DNA from: Staphylococcus pseudoxylosus
GTDB lineage: Bacteria; Bacillota; Bacilli; Staphylococcales; Staphylococcaceae
Assembly (NCBI RefSeq): GCF_003697915.1
Contig: NZ_RCVN01000005.1
Span: forward strand, 1 to 64,000
Reading direction: 5' to 3'
Length of the DNA: 64,000 nucleotides
Made by a program: the position numbers and the translations under genes. Below the pieces are notes generated by a model. It saw nothing but the letters and a program-made list of their open reading frames with translations. It ran no database searches and had not been told where the DNA came from. Shown in pieces: positions 17,284 through 27,372 of this stretch (position 1 is the first letter of the stretch; every line of letters begins with the position of its first letter).

Positions 17284-19270
17284 TAGTTTCTGTATTTTAG
17301 GGAATCCTAATGTAGGTAAAACCTCGTTATTTAACGCTTTAACTGGTACATACGAATATGTGGGTAACTGGAGTGGCGTTACTGTAGAGAAGAAGGTAGG
17401 ACGTCTTAAAGCTAATGCTGGAGAGCTCATTGATTTACCGGGTATATACGAATTATCTCCTATTTCAAAAGATGAGACTGTGGTTACCGACTACTTATTA
17501 AAAAATGAATTTTCTGGCATGATTAATATCATTGATGCTAGCCAATTGAAACGAAATTTACAACTCACGATACAATTAATGGAACTCGGTGCACCAATAA
17601 TTATAGGGTTAAATATGATTGATGTTGCTGCGAAACGTGGCATACATATTAATCAAGACGCACTCATGAAAAAATTAAAAGTACCTATACTTCCTATTAT
17701 CGCTAGAAATGGAAAAGGTACTAAAAAATTATTAGATGCACTAAATGATGCACATTTATCTAGAAATTCCCCATTACATATCAATTATGGTGAAGCTATA
17801 GAAAACACAATCCAAAACATATCAGAACAGCTACTAAAGCACAGTAATTTCGACAGGCACTTATTACGTTTTATCGCCATACAATTTTTGTTAGATAATA
17901 TAAAAATCTATGAACTTCTCGATAAAACTTTAATTAATCTAATTGAACCTTTACGCCAAAAATTAGCCGCTTCTCAATCCATTGATATTCGAGCAGTAAT
18001 CCAACAAAAACGAAACAATTATATAGATCATTTGTTAACTGATGTCGTCGAATATCCTGATGAAGAACGACAATATTTTTCATCACGTTTAGATAAATTA
18101 TTAACGCACAAATTCCTTGGTATTCCTATATTCCTAGGTATTATGTGGTTGATATTTCAAATCACATTTACTTGGGTCGGCACACCAATATCAGACCAAC
18201 TTGATGAATTTATTGGGGGAAGACTGACCGACACTGTTAAATCCGTAATGGAAAGCATTAGTTTAGTGCCGTTTCTACAGTATTTAATCACTGATGGTAT
18301 TATCGCCGGTGTAGGTGCAGTCATAGTATTTGTACCTCAAATCATGGTACTTTTCTTCTTTATTTCATTATTAGAAGACTCTGGGTATATGGCACGTATT
18401 GCTGTACTCATGGACAGAATTATGGAAACCTTTGGCTTAAGTGGTAAATCATTTATTCCTATGATTATAGGATTTGGCTGTAATGTGCCTAGTATTATGG
18501 CTGCACGTAGTATCGAAAGTGAAAAAGAACGCCTTACAACAATCTTAATTGCACCTTTTATGTCTTGTTCAGCACGGCTTCCAGTTTATGCTTTATTTGT
18601 TGGTGTATTCTTCGCACAACATCAGGCTTTGATTGTATTAAGTCTTTATATCCTTGGCATCGTTGTAGCTTTGGCTACGAGTATAATCTTGACTAAGACT
18701 TTATTGAAAAATGATGACTCGGTATTCATAGTAGAATTACCAACATACCGCATGCCATCTATCAAGACATTATGGCGAAGCACATGGGAAAAAGCTAAAG
18801 GTTTTGTAAAAAAAGCAGGTACATTTATTTTTGGTGGCTCTGTTGTGATTTGGTTATTAAACTACACTGGACCTAGTGGGTTTAATGTAGACGTCAATGA
18901 TAGCTTTTTACATGCAATTGGTAGCTTCTTTGCCATTTTCATAGCACCATTAGGCTTTGGTACGTGGCAAGCTGGCGCGACTTTAATTCCTGGCTTCCTT
19001 GCAAAAGAAGTCATTGTCAGTTCAATGGCAATTATTTATGCTTCCGATGAGTCAGGATTAGTCAATATTATCCAAGAACAATTCACACCATTATCTGCAT
19101 ATGCATTTATGATATTTATATTATTATATATACCATGTTTATCAACCGTAGCAACTATTCGAAAAGAAACTTATTCACTTAAATGGACTGTACTAGCAGT
19201 TGCGTATCCTCTAATTGCTACCTATGTATTATCGTTCATTTTCTATCAAGTTGGACATCTATTTATTTGA
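17276..19270 (+). CDS. feoB: ferrous iron transporter FeoB
   Basis: A 664-residue Fe2+ transporter. The N-terminal GTPase domain shows GNPNVGKTS, the switch region [15 protein letters not shown] and NMID. A helical spacer (about 160-270) and a membrane domain with two Gate motifs follow ([11 protein letters not shown] and SCSARLPVY, with conserved cysteines). It imports ferrous iron across the cytoplasmic membrane. It follows feoA with overlapping ends and is followed 12 bp later by its small Cys-rich partner, all under one Fur box. Confidence 0.96.
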   Translation: MANSFCILGNPNVGKTSLFNALTGTYEYVGNWSGVTVEKKVGRLKANAGELIDLPGIYELSPISKDETVVTDYLLKNEFSGMINIIDASQLKRNLQLTIQLMELGAPIIIGLNMIDVAAKRGIHINQDALMKKLKVPILPIIARNGKGTKKLLDALNDAHLSRNSPLHINYGEAIENTIQNISEQLLKHSNFDRHLLRFIAIQFLLDNIKIYELLDKTLINLIEPLRQKLAASQSIDIRAVIQQKRNNYIDHLLTDVVEYPDEERQYFSSRLDKLLTHKFLGIPIFLGIMWLIFQITFTWVGTPISDQLDEFIGGRLTDTVKSVMESISLVPFLQYLITDGIIAGVGAVIVFVPQIMVLFFFISLLEDSGYMARIAVLMDRIMETFGLSGKSFIPMIIGFGCNVPSIMAARSIESEKERLTTILIAPFMSCSARLPVYALFVGVFFAQHQALIVLSLYILGIVVALATSIILTKTLLKNDDSVFIVELPTYRMPSIKTLWRSTWEKAKGFVKKAGTFIFGGSVVIWLLNYTGPSGFNVDVNDSFLHAIGSFFAIFIAPLGFGTWQAGATLIPGFLAKEVIVSSMAIIYASDESGLVNIIQEQFTPLSAYAFMIFILLYIPCLSTVATIRKETYSLKWTVLAVAYPLIATYVLSFIFYQVGHLFI

Positions 19271-19282
19271 GGGAGTAATTTT

Positions 19283-19432
19283 ATGACTATTTTAATTAAT
19301 ATTATTGTCTTTTCCGCAATATTTAGCTATACCGTATATACACTCACTAGATTTATTAAAAGGTCCAAATCTGGAAAGTGTAACTCTTGTGGTTCAAAAG
19401 ACGGCTGTATAATTGAACGTAGAAAAAACTAA
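19283..19432 (+). CDS. FeoB-associated Cys-rich membrane protein
   Basis: A 49-residue protein starting at ATG 19283 with GAGGGAG 7 bases upstream. It has one hydrophobic segment (about residues 2-20) and a C-terminal Cys-rich motif, CNSCGSKDGC. This matches the FeoB-associated Cys-rich proteins found directly after feoB in many Firmicutes. It may aid iron handling or FeoB assembly; the mechanism is unknown. It is the last gene of the feo operon. Confidence 0.85.
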   Translation: MTILINIIVFSAIFSYTVYTLTRFIKRSKSGKCNSCGSKDGCIIERRKN

Positions 19433-19435
19433 ACC

Positions 19436-19486
19436 AAATGCCGAAGAGATTGGGACATAACCCCCCAGACGCTTCGGCATTTTAAT
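19436..19486. terminator. terminator of feo operon
   Basis: AAATGCCGAAG pairs perfectly with CTTCGGCATTT. The long loop holds GATTGGGACATAACCCC, a string common in staphylococcal intergenic terminators. It also faces the converging MerR gene. Confidence 0.8.
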
Positions 19487-19515
19487 ATTTTATCTTAATT
19501 AACATCTTTATATAC

Positions 19516-20277
19516 TTATACTTTACCAACAAATACTAAAATAGCATCCTTAAGAAATTGTGTACCGCCTTCAACATGTTTATCATAGTAGTCAGTAAAA
19601 GTAGCATCGTTAACATACATTTCTGCTAGCCCAGCATGAGCTGCTTTAGAGTATTCAGGCCATGTATACATGAGCCAAGCTTTGTGTTTTGCTGCTAATA
19701 ATTGTGCAGGTTCGGAAGCTGAATCACCTGTTTGGTATGCTTCAGATAGCAAATCGATAATTTCTTTTTCCAAATTCTTCCAAGCATCGTAATCTGTTTG
19801 TGTCATATTCTTAAATTTTTTATTGCTTTGATCTATGAGGTCATCTCCATATTGCATTCTGATTTCTCTTCCATATTTCGTTTCATTTTCTTGAATAACT
19901 TTTTCTTTGAATCCTTCAAATTTTTCTTTATCTTTCATGATAATTTCTCCTTTATTATTAGCAATCGTTTTTTCAACTGTTTGAATCATTTTATCGAGGC
20001 GTTCACGTTGTTGTTTTAAGTTATAATAATGGTTTTCTAAAGCTTTCACTCTATTAAATGTCGGTTGTTGGATAATCTCTTTAATTTCATCTAAACTGAC
20101 CTCTAACTCACGGTAAAATACGATTTGTTGCAGTATATCGACTTCTTCTTGTTCATATATGCGATATCCAGATTCATTAATTCTAGCTGGCTTAAGTAAA
20201 CCTATTTGGTCATAGTAACGTAAAGTTCTATTACTTACGCCTGATAGCTCAGCTAATTGACTTACTGTATAGTTCAT
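19516..20277 (-). CDS. MerR/TipA-type regulator
   Basis: A 253-residue regulator. The N-terminal MerR winged helix has YTVSQLAELSGVSNRTLRYYD and GYRIYEQEEVDIL. A coiled coil (about 75-115) follows, then a TipAS-like helical C-terminal domain that in TipA binds drugs. Family members activate target promoters and often their own. The ATG at 20277 follows GGAGG with 6 bases between. A 13-bp palindrome at 20311-20323 lies upstream, suggesting autoregulation. No adjacent efflux gene is seen, so the target is unknown. Confidence 0.88.
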   Translation of the reverse strand: MNYTVSQLAELSGVSNRTLRYYDQIGLLKPARINESGYRIYEQEEVDILQQIVFYRELEVSLDEIKEIIQQPTFNRVKALENHYYNLKQQRERLDKMIQTVEKTIANNKGEIIMKDKEKFEGFKEKVIQENETKYGREIRMQYGDDLIDQSNKKFKNMTQTDYDAWKNLEKEIIDLLSEAYQTGDSASEPAQLLAAKHKAWLMYTWPEYSKAAHAGLAEMYVNDATFTDYYDKHVEGGTQFLKDAILVFVGKV

Positions 20278-20310
20278 CATTGACCTCCTTTCAAATTTCA
20301 CTTTACACCC

Positions 20311-20323
20311 TTACGTAACGTAA
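20311..20323. promoter_or_regulatory. palindrome upstream of MerR gene
   Basis: TTACGTAACGTAA is a 13-bp palindrome inside a longer dyad whose outer arms are CCCTT and AAGGG. On the minus strand TTGAGG and TGTAAAG flank it, resembling the over-long spacer promoters bound by MerR proteins. Confidence 0.55.
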
Positions 20324-20548
20324 ACCTCAAGGGGAAATTTATTATATATAGTATTATTAACCTCAAAAACATGGTTTGCTATTAAAATTAATTATTATTT
20401 CAACTTACCATACTAATAATATTTTAATATAACTGAAATAAAACTTATTTTAAAGACACTTTTAAATGTTTGATAAAATAATTGTCGGGAATACTAATAC
20501 AGTGGTGAAATATTACATTTTTAATAATCTTAAAGGAGGGCATTTAAA

Positions 20549-20593
20549 ATGACAAATAAACTTTATAGAGCATGTAGAAAAGTTCAAACCTAG
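20549..20593 (+). CDS. 14-codon frame with strong Shine-Dalgarno
   Basis: ATG at 20549 has AAAGGAGGG 8 bases upstream, an unusually strong site, but the frame (MTNKLYRACRKVQT) ends after 14 residues. It may be a small peptide, a leader, or the 5' stub of a lost gene. No family is recognised. Confidence 0.25.
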   Translation: MTNKLYRACRKVQT

Positions 20594-20896
20594 ATACTGT
20601 AACTTAAATAACTTACTAATTAATTTAAGTTCTAGATAAATTTATCTAAAAGTATTACTACAACTTTCACTTTCGCTTTTCAACAACGATGCCGCTATTA
20701 ATTAATGTCTTACAGTCAACTACCCCAATGCGTTAGTATTTGTGACAAAAATTCCAATTGATGTTCATTACAAATACTTTTTATTTACCATTAGAAGTAT
20801 AGTTAGGACACATACTTACATTTCAATATTTAACTAAGGGACTAAAAACCATTTTGTCGAGAGTTTAACTTTTAATAAATAGATAGAGGTGATTCT

Positions 20897-21250
20897 ATGA
20901 AAATAGAAGATTGCATCGAAAATTTTATTCTCAGTATTAATGAAAAAAATTCCTAGCTTTTTTGTAACTTGTTAGGGCCTAGGGAACTCTCCAAATTAAG
21001 AAAAAAGTTATATATTAGTAGAAATTATATAAGTATTAACAGATATGTCAAAGAACGATATTTAGAGAAACTATCTCGTTTAGTATCTCCTCTATATTCA
21101 TATGAATATTTCAAAATTGACAATAAATATATTGTTAAGTATAAATTTTCTAAAAATAAATCGTATTTTATAACTGAATTTAACGTTTCAGAAAATGAAA
21201 ATGGCTCTTTAATTAGTTTGAATATTACTAAAATCCAAGCTAAGATATAA
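20897..21250 (+). pseudogene. unknown small gene interrupted by an in-frame amber codon
   Basis: ATG at 20897 with AGAGGTGAT upstream opens a frame that reads MKIEDCIENFILSINEKNS, meets TAG at 20954-20956, and continues in the same frame to TAA at 21250. Together they make about 117 codons. The later part (LLGPRELSKLRKKLYISRNYI) is basic and helical, then Lys/Tyr-rich strands. There is no frameshift, only one stop. A second ATG at 20969 has no Shine-Dalgarno, so the distal part is probably untranslated. I do not recognise the family; a nonsense-mutated gene is the simplest reading. Confidence 0.6.
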
Positions 21251-21334
21251 CCTGTTATACAATCCTTGCAGTTAATAATTCATCTTATTATAGGGGAAAA
21301 ATGGTACATTAACCCCTATCTATTTAGTGTAAAT

Positions 21335-21381
21335 AAAAGGAAAGGTTTCTCAATATTGTAATAGAAACCTTTCCTTTTTAT
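21335..21381. terminator. strong bidirectional terminator
   Basis: AAAAGGAAAGGTTTCT pairs with AGAAACCTTTCCTTTT followed by T. A weaker hairpin (ATAGGGG and CCCCTAT) lies just before it at about 21290-21319. Confidence 0.88.
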
Positions 21382-21480
21382 TATGTGTTATTAATTTGTT
21401 TTAGCTATCCAATTAGTTTAAATTTATCACCGAAACATGTAATAATCCTCTCGGAAAAACAATAATATTCACTATTTTTG

Positions 21481-22041
21481 TCATTTAAAAATAAAAGTAC
21501 TTATTAGTGCGATTATTAAAAATGTACCTACAACTAATATAAAGCTGTACCAAAATGTAGCTACATTTCTTAATTTAGTAGTCTTGACCTCATTTGGGTC
21601 GTTACCTTTCATAAACGCAACGATACGGTCATAGGTTTGTATATCGTATGATTTCTTAATGCTATCCACTTTAATAGAAGCCGTTATCCCAATGCCTAAT
21701 AATATAACTTCAGTTATCGTTCCAACTGTTCCCCAATAATACATTGCTGGGCCAATTAAAATCGCGGCCATTAGCATTGGCCATATCATTAAATGCGTCC
21801 ACAAGTTAAAGCGAGCTTTTCTTAATTTTTGCTCCATAATCTCTACATCTCCTTTGACTAAATCGTCTAAAGAAACATCGAACAATGAACTAAGCATTAA
21901 TAAATTATGCACGTCAGGATAACTCCTATCATTTTCCCAGTTTGATATTGTTTGTCGTGAAACATATAGTTTATTAGCTAAGTCTTCTTGAGAAAGTTGA
22001 TCACGTCGGCGGAAATATTTAATTTGATAACCTAGATTCAT
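21481..22041 (-). CDS. XRE-family regulator with membrane domain
   Basis: A 186-residue protein. Residues 4-62 are a Cro/CI-type helix-turn-helix (SQEDLANKLYVSRQTISNWE). After a basic linker come three hydrophobic segments (about 82-103, 108-126, 160-184). Such membrane-tethered XRE proteins are common in Firmicutes and are thought to regulate nearby or stress genes; the signal is unknown. It appears to be transcribed alone. The ATG has AAAGGAG upstream. Confidence 0.85.
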   Translation of the reverse strand: MNLGYQIKYFRRRDQLSQEDLANKLYVSRQTISNWENDRSYPDVHNLLMLSSLFDVSLDDLVKGDVEIMEQKLRKARFNLWTHLMIWPMLMAAILIGPAMYYWGTVGTITEVILLGIGITASIKVDSIKKSYDIQTYDRIVAFMKGNDPNEVKTTKLRNVATFWYSFILVVGTFLIIALISTFIFK

Positions 22042-22192
22042 TGCTTTTTGCTCCTTTTATTAGAGAGTAAGATATATTATATTATTAGACTATCAAAGTT
22101 CTTTAACATCTGCATAATTATCTTTGTCTAAATACTTTTACATACTGTTATGACAGCTTTTTTAAGACTTCCTCTAGACAGACAAACAAAAA

Positions 22193-22231
22193 GAGCGAGA
22201 TTGAAACCAATAAAGTTTCCTATGCTCGCCC
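22193..22231. terminator. two-tier GCGAG hairpin
   Basis: GCGAG (22195-22199) pairs with CTCGC (22225-22229), and an inner stem GAAAC (22203-22207) pairs with GTTTC (22215-22219). It sits in the gap between glpT and the XRE gene; similar GCGAG/CTCGC hairpins occur elsewhere in the window. Confidence 0.55.
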
Positions 22232-22356
22232 TCACGATAATCATATATTTAGGTATTAAGTAATCATTTAATTACTTAATTTTGCTAGCTGTATATATTC
22301 CATAGTTAAACATTCATCACATCTATACAATTAAATGATTGATATGGCTAACTCAA

Positions 22357-23715
22357 TTAATGTAGTTCTTCTTGACCACGTTTGTTCCAGGTTAGTATGA
22401 AGCTAAGCATTGCTAAAATACTAATAACAGTTAATAATACAAAGCCAATATCCCAACCAAAATGTTGCACGACAAATCCTAATACGATATTAGCCATTAC
22501 AGCGCCAAATAAATAACCAAACAATCCTGTTAATCCTGCTGCAGTTCCAGCTGCTTTCTTAGGAACATAATCTAATGCCTGTAAGCCAATTAACATTACA
22601 GGTCCGTAGATAAGGAACCCAATAGCAACGAGTGAGACATTATCTAACCAAGCGTTACCAGGAGGATTCAGCCAATATATAAGTACAAATATTGTTACAC
22701 CCAACATGAAGAAAAATCCTGCTGGACCACGACGTCCCTTAAATAATTTATCGGATAGATAACCGCATAGTAATGTACCAGGGATACCCGCCCATTCATA
22801 TAGGAAGTACGCCCAACCTGACTCACTTAGATTGAATTGCTTCTCTTCACTTAAATATGTAGGCGCCCAATCTAACACCCCATAACGTACAAAATAGACA
22901 AATATATTTGCAAAGGCAATTGCCCATACCCATTTATTATTCAGAACATATTTAAATAAAATTTCTTTCGTAGTCAGTTCTGTCTCTAATGTCTGTTTAG
23001 ATGATGTAGAATAATCATTATTATAATGTTCAATGGGTGGTAGCCCCTGTGATTGAGGAGTATCTCTAATTAAACAGTATGAAATGATCGCAATAATGAT
23101 GGCTAATATTGCTGGATAAATGAATACACCTTCAAAACCTTTTAAGTACCCAAAATTATATAGTGCAGTCATGGAGATACCCCATGTCGCTATAGGAGCC
23201 ATTAGACCCCCACCTACATTATGAGCTACATTCCATATTGAAGTCTTACTACCACGTTCACTGACGCTATACCAATGGACAAGAACACGTCCTGAAGGCG
23301 GCCACCCCATACCTTGGAACCATCCATTTAAAAATAGTAACACGAACATAATTGTAATACTTGATGTAAAAAAAGGCACAAAACCAAGTAATAAATTTAC
23401 AATTGCCGTTAGTATTAAGCCTAAAGTTAAAAATATGCGCGCATTACTCCGGTCACTAATGGTTCCCATTATAAACTTACTAAAACCATAAGCAATCGAA
23501 ATTGCTGAAAGTGCAATACCAAGTTCACCTTTACTGAAGCCCTCCTCGATTAATGATGGCATCGCTAATGAAAAGTTTTTACGTAATAAATAATAACCTG
23601 CATAACCAATGAAGATACCTAAGAATACTTGAAAACGTAATTTCTTGTATGTATCATCAACTTGCTCCTCAGGCAAAGGTTCTATATGTTTTGCTGGTTT
23701 CAAAAATTTAAGCAT
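22357..23715 (-). CDS. glpT: glycerol-3-phosphate antiporter GlpT
   Basis: A 452-residue major-facilitator protein of the organophosphate:phosphate antiporter family with about 12 membrane segments. The N-terminus ([18 protein letters not shown]) and [11 protein letters not shown], followed by the family signature region [11 protein letters not shown], closely fit bacillary and staphylococcal GlpT. It exchanges glycerol-3-phosphate for phosphate across the cytoplasmic membrane and is a known entry route for fosfomycin. The ATG has CAGGAG upstream. It is a single-gene unit; an inverted repeat lies upstream. Confidence 0.92.
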   Translation of the reverse strand: MLKFLKPAKHIEPLPEEQVDDTYKKLRFQVFLGIFIGYAGYYLLRKNFSLAMPSLIEEGFSKGELGIALSAISIAYGFSKFIMGTISDRSNARIFLTLGLILTAIVNLLLGFVPFFTSSITIMFVLLFLNGWFQGMGWPPSGRVLVHWYSVSERGSKTSIWNVAHNVGGGLMAPIATWGISMTALYNFGYLKGFEGVFIYPAILAIIIAIISYCLIRDTPQSQGLPPIEHYNNDYSTSSKQTLETELTTKEILFKYVLNNKWVWAIAFANIFVYFVRYGVLDWAPTYLSEEKQFNLSESGWAYFLYEWAGIPGTLLCGYLSDKLFKGRRGPAGFFFMLGVTIFVLIYWLNPPGNAWLDNVSLVAIGFLIYGPVMLIGLQALDYVPKKAAGTAAGLTGLFGYLFGAVMANIVLGFVVQHFGWDIGFVLLTVISILAMLSFILTWNKRGQEELH

Positions 23716-23736
23716 TGAATCACTCCTGACTTAATA

Positions 23737-23789
23737 TACTTTTGATATATGATTTATAAAATATCATCATTATATTATATTCAAAAGTA
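23737..23789. repeat. inverted repeat upstream of glpT
   Basis: TACTTTTGA (23737-23745) and TCAAAAGTA (23781-23789) are exact complements 35 bp apart, flanked by TATA-rich sequence. A regulator binding two half-sites or a leader hairpin are both possible. Confidence 0.35.
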
Positions 23790-23857
23790 AAATATAGCAA
23801 GGCGTTTTGCAGATTTTTTATAAAATAGATAATCGTTTATTATTAGTTGGATATTAG

Positions 23858-23901
23858 AAAAAGCGAGGATGCAAAATTAAAAATTCATATGCTCGCTTTT
23901 C
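23858..23901. terminator. GCGAG hairpin between cstA and glpT
   Basis: AAAAGCGAG pairs with CTCGCTTTT, with an A run and T run outside. It sits 88 bp past the end of the leftward cstA gene. Confidence 0.8.
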
Positions 23902-23988
23902 TATAAATAATTATAATATTTTGTTATTAGTCTATTTAATAAATTGACGATTTATCTTCATCATATTAAATACAATTTTTGACTAATA

Positions 23989-25446
23989 TTACGTTACCTG
24001 CTGTTGCTGATATGGAATAGGATGATCTAATTCAAATTGCGCACCGGCCGTCATTTTCTTATATTGATAACCGAAGTAAGCAACCCATAATATGGTCAAC
24101 ACAAATGCGAGTATATAGCTCAAATTAAGGTCTAAGCCTAAACCAATTTTCTGGCTTAAAATATAAGTAAATATATTCCAAGTCATAAATACAGCTGGTA
24201 TCGCTGCAACCCAGAAATTCTTTTTCGCAATTAATAAATACATGGCACCTACCCATAATGCCACTACAGCCGTTGTCTGGTTAGCCCAAGAGAAATAACG
24301 CCATAAAACTGTGAAGTCAACCTGTGTTAACCCAAAACTTATAACAAATAATGGTGCAGCAACTATAATTCTTTTTACAATACTGCGCTGTCCATAATTC
24401 AAATAATCTGCAATAATCATTCTTGCACTACGGAAAGATGTATCACCACTTGTTATCGGTAATATGATAACGCCTAATACAGCAATTGTACCGAAGACAG
24501 AACCTAATAATAGATGCGAAGCTTGACTAACTACTAACGCCGCTTCACCTCGCGCTAATACATCATTTAAGCCATTATAGCCATTAAACAGACTCATTCC
24601 AGCTGCTGCCCATATCATTGCAATAATACCTTCTGCAATCATCATACCGTAAAAAATGAAACGACCATTCTTTTCCTTATTAGTTGTTCTTGAAATAATA
24701 GGTGTTTGAGTCGCATGAAAACCAGATAATGCGCCACAAGTAATAGTAAAGAATAATAATGGAAAAATAGATGCGCCATCCGGATGCATATTCTTCAAGC
24801 TTAACTCAGGAATAGGAGCACCTGTTTGAATAAGACGGAATCCAATGCCTACTGCACTTACTAAGAGTAAAGCACCAAATATTGGATATATACGCCCAAT
24901 TATTTTATCTATTGGTAAAATTGTAGAGAGTACATAATATACAAAAATAACAAATATAATAATACCTAGAGCAATACGACCATCCATTAAATTATGTAAA
25001 AGTAAGGCAGGACTTGTTACAAAAACTGCACCAGTTAACAACAATAATAAAATTGAAAAAATATTAACGAAATGTTTCATAACTTGTCCTAAAAATTTAC
25101 CTGCAAGTTCAGGTAAATGCGCCCCTTTGTTTCTTATCGAAATCATTCCAGTTAAATAATCATGTACAGCACCTGCAAATATACAGCCAAAAACAATCCA
25201 AATAAATGCTACTGGACCATATAAAGCCCCCATAATCGGACCAAATATAGGGCCAACTCCTGCAATATTCAATAATTGGATTAGTGAATTAGATGATGTT
25301 TTCATAGGTAAATAATCTACATTATCCCTTTGATGATAAGCTGGCGTAGGACGCTCTTCTTTTGTACCGAACATTTTATCGATATATTTCCCATAAGTGA
25401 AATACCCAATAATAAGTATAATAATAGAAACTATAAATGTAATCAT
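23989..25446 (-). CDS. cstA: CstA-family carbon starvation transporter
   Basis: A 485-residue membrane protein with many hydrophobic segments. NIAGVGPIFGPIMGALYGP near residue 62, GAVHDYLTGMISIRNKG and TCGALSGFHATQTP are conserved in the CstA family (Pfam CstA). Members import peptides or pyruvate during carbon limitation. The ATG at 25446 has AAGGGG 9-11 bases upstream. A cre-like site upstream (25473-25486) would put it under CcpA. The exact substrate is not shown by sequence. Confidence 0.88.
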   Translation of the reverse strand: MITFIVSIIILIIGYFTYGKYIDKMFGTKEERPTPAYHQRDNVDYLPMKTSSNSLIQLLNIAGVGPIFGPIMGALYGPVAFIWIVFGCIFAGAVHDYLTGMISIRNKGAHLPELAGKFLGQVMKHFVNIFSILLLLLTGAVFVTSPALLLHNLMDGRIALGIIIFVIFVYYVLSTILPIDKIIGRIYPIFGALLLVSAVGIGFRLIQTGAPIPELSLKNMHPDGASIFPLLFFTITCGALSGFHATQTPIISRTTNKEKNGRFIFYGMMIAEGIIAMIWAAAGMSLFNGYNGLNDVLARGEAALVVSQASHLLLGSVFGTIAVLGVIILPITSGDTSFRSARMIIADYLNYGQRSIVKRIIVAAPLFVISFGLTQVDFTVLWRYFSWANQTTAVVALWVGAMYLLIAKKNFWVAAIPAVFMTWNIFTYILSQKIGLGLDLNLSYILAFVLTILWVAYFGYQYKKMTAGAQFELDHPIPYQQQQVT

Positions 25447-25472
25447 GTTACCATTCCCCCCTTAAGATAACG

Positions 25473-25486
25473 TGAAATCGTTTTCT
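25473..25486. promoter_or_regulatory. cre-like site upstream of cstA
   Basis: TGAAATCGTTTTCT differs from the cre consensus TGWAANCGNTNWCA at one position. It lies 27 bp before the cstA start, consistent with CcpA control. Confidence 0.45.
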
Positions 25487-25730
25487 TAATTTAATCACAA
25501 ATAGTAATTTTTCACAATATTCCGTTATTTTTTTATTCTAATTTGTTTCACAGAAAGTCTTAATATTATTATATGAAGCACAACCCATGTTCACCTAATT
25601 TTTCCAATTGATTACCCAATTTAACAAAGCTAACTATATGGCTAGTTTTCTATTATTGCAAAATACTGTTGTTGCAAATCAGATGACACACATATGAAGC
25701 CTACTAATATAAAACAATCAATAAATAGTT

Positions 25731-25763
25731 AAAGGTCGAGACAAATGGATGCCTCGACCTTTA
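25731..25763. terminator. terminator of the mnmE-noc cluster
   Basis: AAAGGTCGAG pairs perfectly with CTCGACCTTT around a 12-base loop, 6 bp past the noc stop codon. Confidence 0.9.
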
Positions 25764-25768
25764 TTATT

Positions 25769-26605
25769 CTAATATTTATATAATTTAATTTTTATTTCAT
25801 AGTAATCATCGTGATCTTTAGCTTGATGTTCGAATTTAATACCACTTTTTTCAATAGACTCTAAACTTTGACCAACTGCTTCACGTGCATCAGTTAAGTC
25901 TTTTTCAAACTCAAATCTACGGGCTTTAACTTTTTCAGGGCCAAGTTTTTGTTTAACTCGTGCTTCTGTTTGTTTAACATTTAGCTTTTGGCTAATAACT
26001 GTTTCGACCAAGTCAACTTGATCTTCTTCTGATAAACTTAACATCGCACGTGCATGACGCTCTGTAATCTTGCCTTCACGTAGACGTTCTATTACTTTAG
26101 GCGCTAGTTTTAATAGTCTTAATTTATTTGCTATAAAACTTTGGCTTTTACCGACACTTTTAGCCAATTCACTCTGCGTGGTATCACCAATATCTAATAG
26201 CTTCTTATATGCTTCCGCTTCTTCTATGACAGATAGATTTTCACGTTGAATATTTTCAATTAAAGCTACTACAGCCGTTTCTTCATCATCTAAATATCTG
26301 ATGATTACATCCGCATGTGTTTTATTGAGTGTTTGTAACGCTCTAAATCTACGCTCACCAGCGATGATTTCAAACATATCTTCTTCGATTGGACGTACTA
26401 CAATCGGTTGTAGCAAACCATGTTCTTCTATAGATTCTGCGAGTTCTTTAATCTTATTTGGCTCAAATACTTGTCTCGGTTGATAACGGTTTGGCACAAT
26501 GCGTTCGGTATGAATAGATTCAACGTTATTATGATCCTCTTCAATATAACCAACAATGTCATCTTTGTTCTTTAAACCAAATAATTTAGAAAAAGGTTTC
26601 TTCAT
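25769..26605 (-). CDS. noc: nucleoid occlusion protein Noc
   Basis: A 278-residue ParB-like CTPase. The short N-terminal amphipathic stretch MKKPFSKLFGL is the membrane-targeting helix of Noc. The CTP-binding GERRFRA motif is near residue 85, the helix-turn-helix is at about 140-165 (SELAKSVGKSQSFIANKLRLL), and a C-terminal dimer domain follows. Noc binds specific chromosomal sites, spreads, and blocks FtsZ ring assembly over the nucleoid. Its place after rsmG near the origin is the standard one. The start has GAGGGAG 10 bases upstream. A separate ParB (Spo0J) is not in this window. Confidence 0.93.
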   Translation of the reverse strand: MKKPFSKLFGLKNKDDIVGYIEEDHNNVESIHTERIVPNRYQPRQVFEPNKIKELAESIEEHGLLQPIVVRPIEEDMFEIIAGERRFRALQTLNKTHADVIIRYLDDEETAVVALIENIQRENLSVIEEAEAYKKLLDIGDTTQSELAKSVGKSQSFIANKLRLLKLAPKVIERLREGKITERHARAMLSLSEEDQVDLVETVISQKLNVKQTEARVKQKLGPEKVKARRFEFEKDLTDAREAVGQSLESIEKSGIKFEHQAKDHDDYYEIKIKLYKY

Positions 26606-26651
26606 TTATTATGCGCTCCCTCTAAATTAATTGTATTGAATTGAATTCTTT

Positions 26652-27371
26652 CTATTTTTCAAGTAACGGTGACTTATTCGGCGTTCCTGGTTTTCTTGGA
26701 TATTTCTTAGGTGTTTGACTTCTTTTATCAATGATAATCATCTGTCTTTCACCTGCGTTTTCAGGTAATTCGTATGAAATGGTATCCAAAACTTTACCAC
26801 CTAGGACACCTATACCAAAACGTGCTTCTTCCAATTCTTCTTCACCTTTAGAAGATTTTAAAGCAATAAATTGCCCACCTTTTTTAACTAATGGAATACA
26901 CAATTCACTCAATACCGATAGTCTTGCAACTGCACGTGCAGTCACAATATCATAAGACTCCCTGTAGACTCCCTTACCAAATGTTTCAGCACGATCATGT
27001 ACAAAACTAACATGCTCTAAATCTAAAGCATCTGCCAATTGGTTTAAAAAGTGTATTCGTTTATTCAATGAATCTACAATCGTAACTTTTAAATTTGGAA
27101 AAATAATTTTTAAAGGAATGCTAGGAAAACCAGCACCAGCACCTATGTCACATATTGTTAATTCTTTAGTTAAATCCGTATAAAAACTAGCCGCAATTGA
27201 ATCATAAAAATGTTTCAAATATACTTCATGTTCCTCTGTAATACTTGTTAGGTTCATTTTTTCATTCCACTCTACAAGCATTTGATAATACGTTTGAAAC
27301 TGTTGTTGTTGTTTGTCTGAAAGTTCAATTCCATGTGTACTGAGTTGCTTAGTTAACCATGTTACACTCAT
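26652..27371 (-). CDS. rsmG: 16S rRNA (guanine527-N7)-methyltransferase RsmG
   Basis: A 239-residue SAM-dependent methyltransferase (GidB). The SAM motif [14 protein letters not shown] is near residue 71, and [12 protein letters not shown] is conserved later. It makes m7G527 in 16S rRNA; its loss gives low-level streptomycin resistance in other bacteria. It starts one base after the mnmG stop, so the two are cotranscribed and coupled. Confidence 0.95.
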   Translation of the reverse strand: MSVTWLTKQLSTHGIELSDKQQQQFQTYYQMLVEWNEKMNLTSITEEHEVYLKHFYDSIAASFYTDLTKELTICDIGAGAGFPSIPLKIIFPNLKVTIVDSLNKRIHFLNQLADALDLEHVSFVHDRAETFGKGVYRESYDIVTARAVARLSVLSELCIPLVKKGGQFIALKSSKGEEELEEARFGIGVLGGKVLDTISYELPENAGERQMIIIDKRSQTPKKYPRKPGTPNKSPLLEK

Positions 27372-27372
27372 T

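Larger units (their letters stand above)
20302..20896. other. long intergenic region with one tiny reading frame
   Basis: A 595-bp gap between the MerR gene and the interrupted small gene. It holds the MerR palindrome and the 14-codon frame at 20549-20593. Otherwise it is AT-rich with no gene seen. Confidence 0.5.

Noticed and set aside
25769..26605. Calling this gene ParB/Spo0J
   Set aside because: The MKKPFSKLFGL membrane-targeting start and position after rsmG fit Noc; no parA lies beside it.
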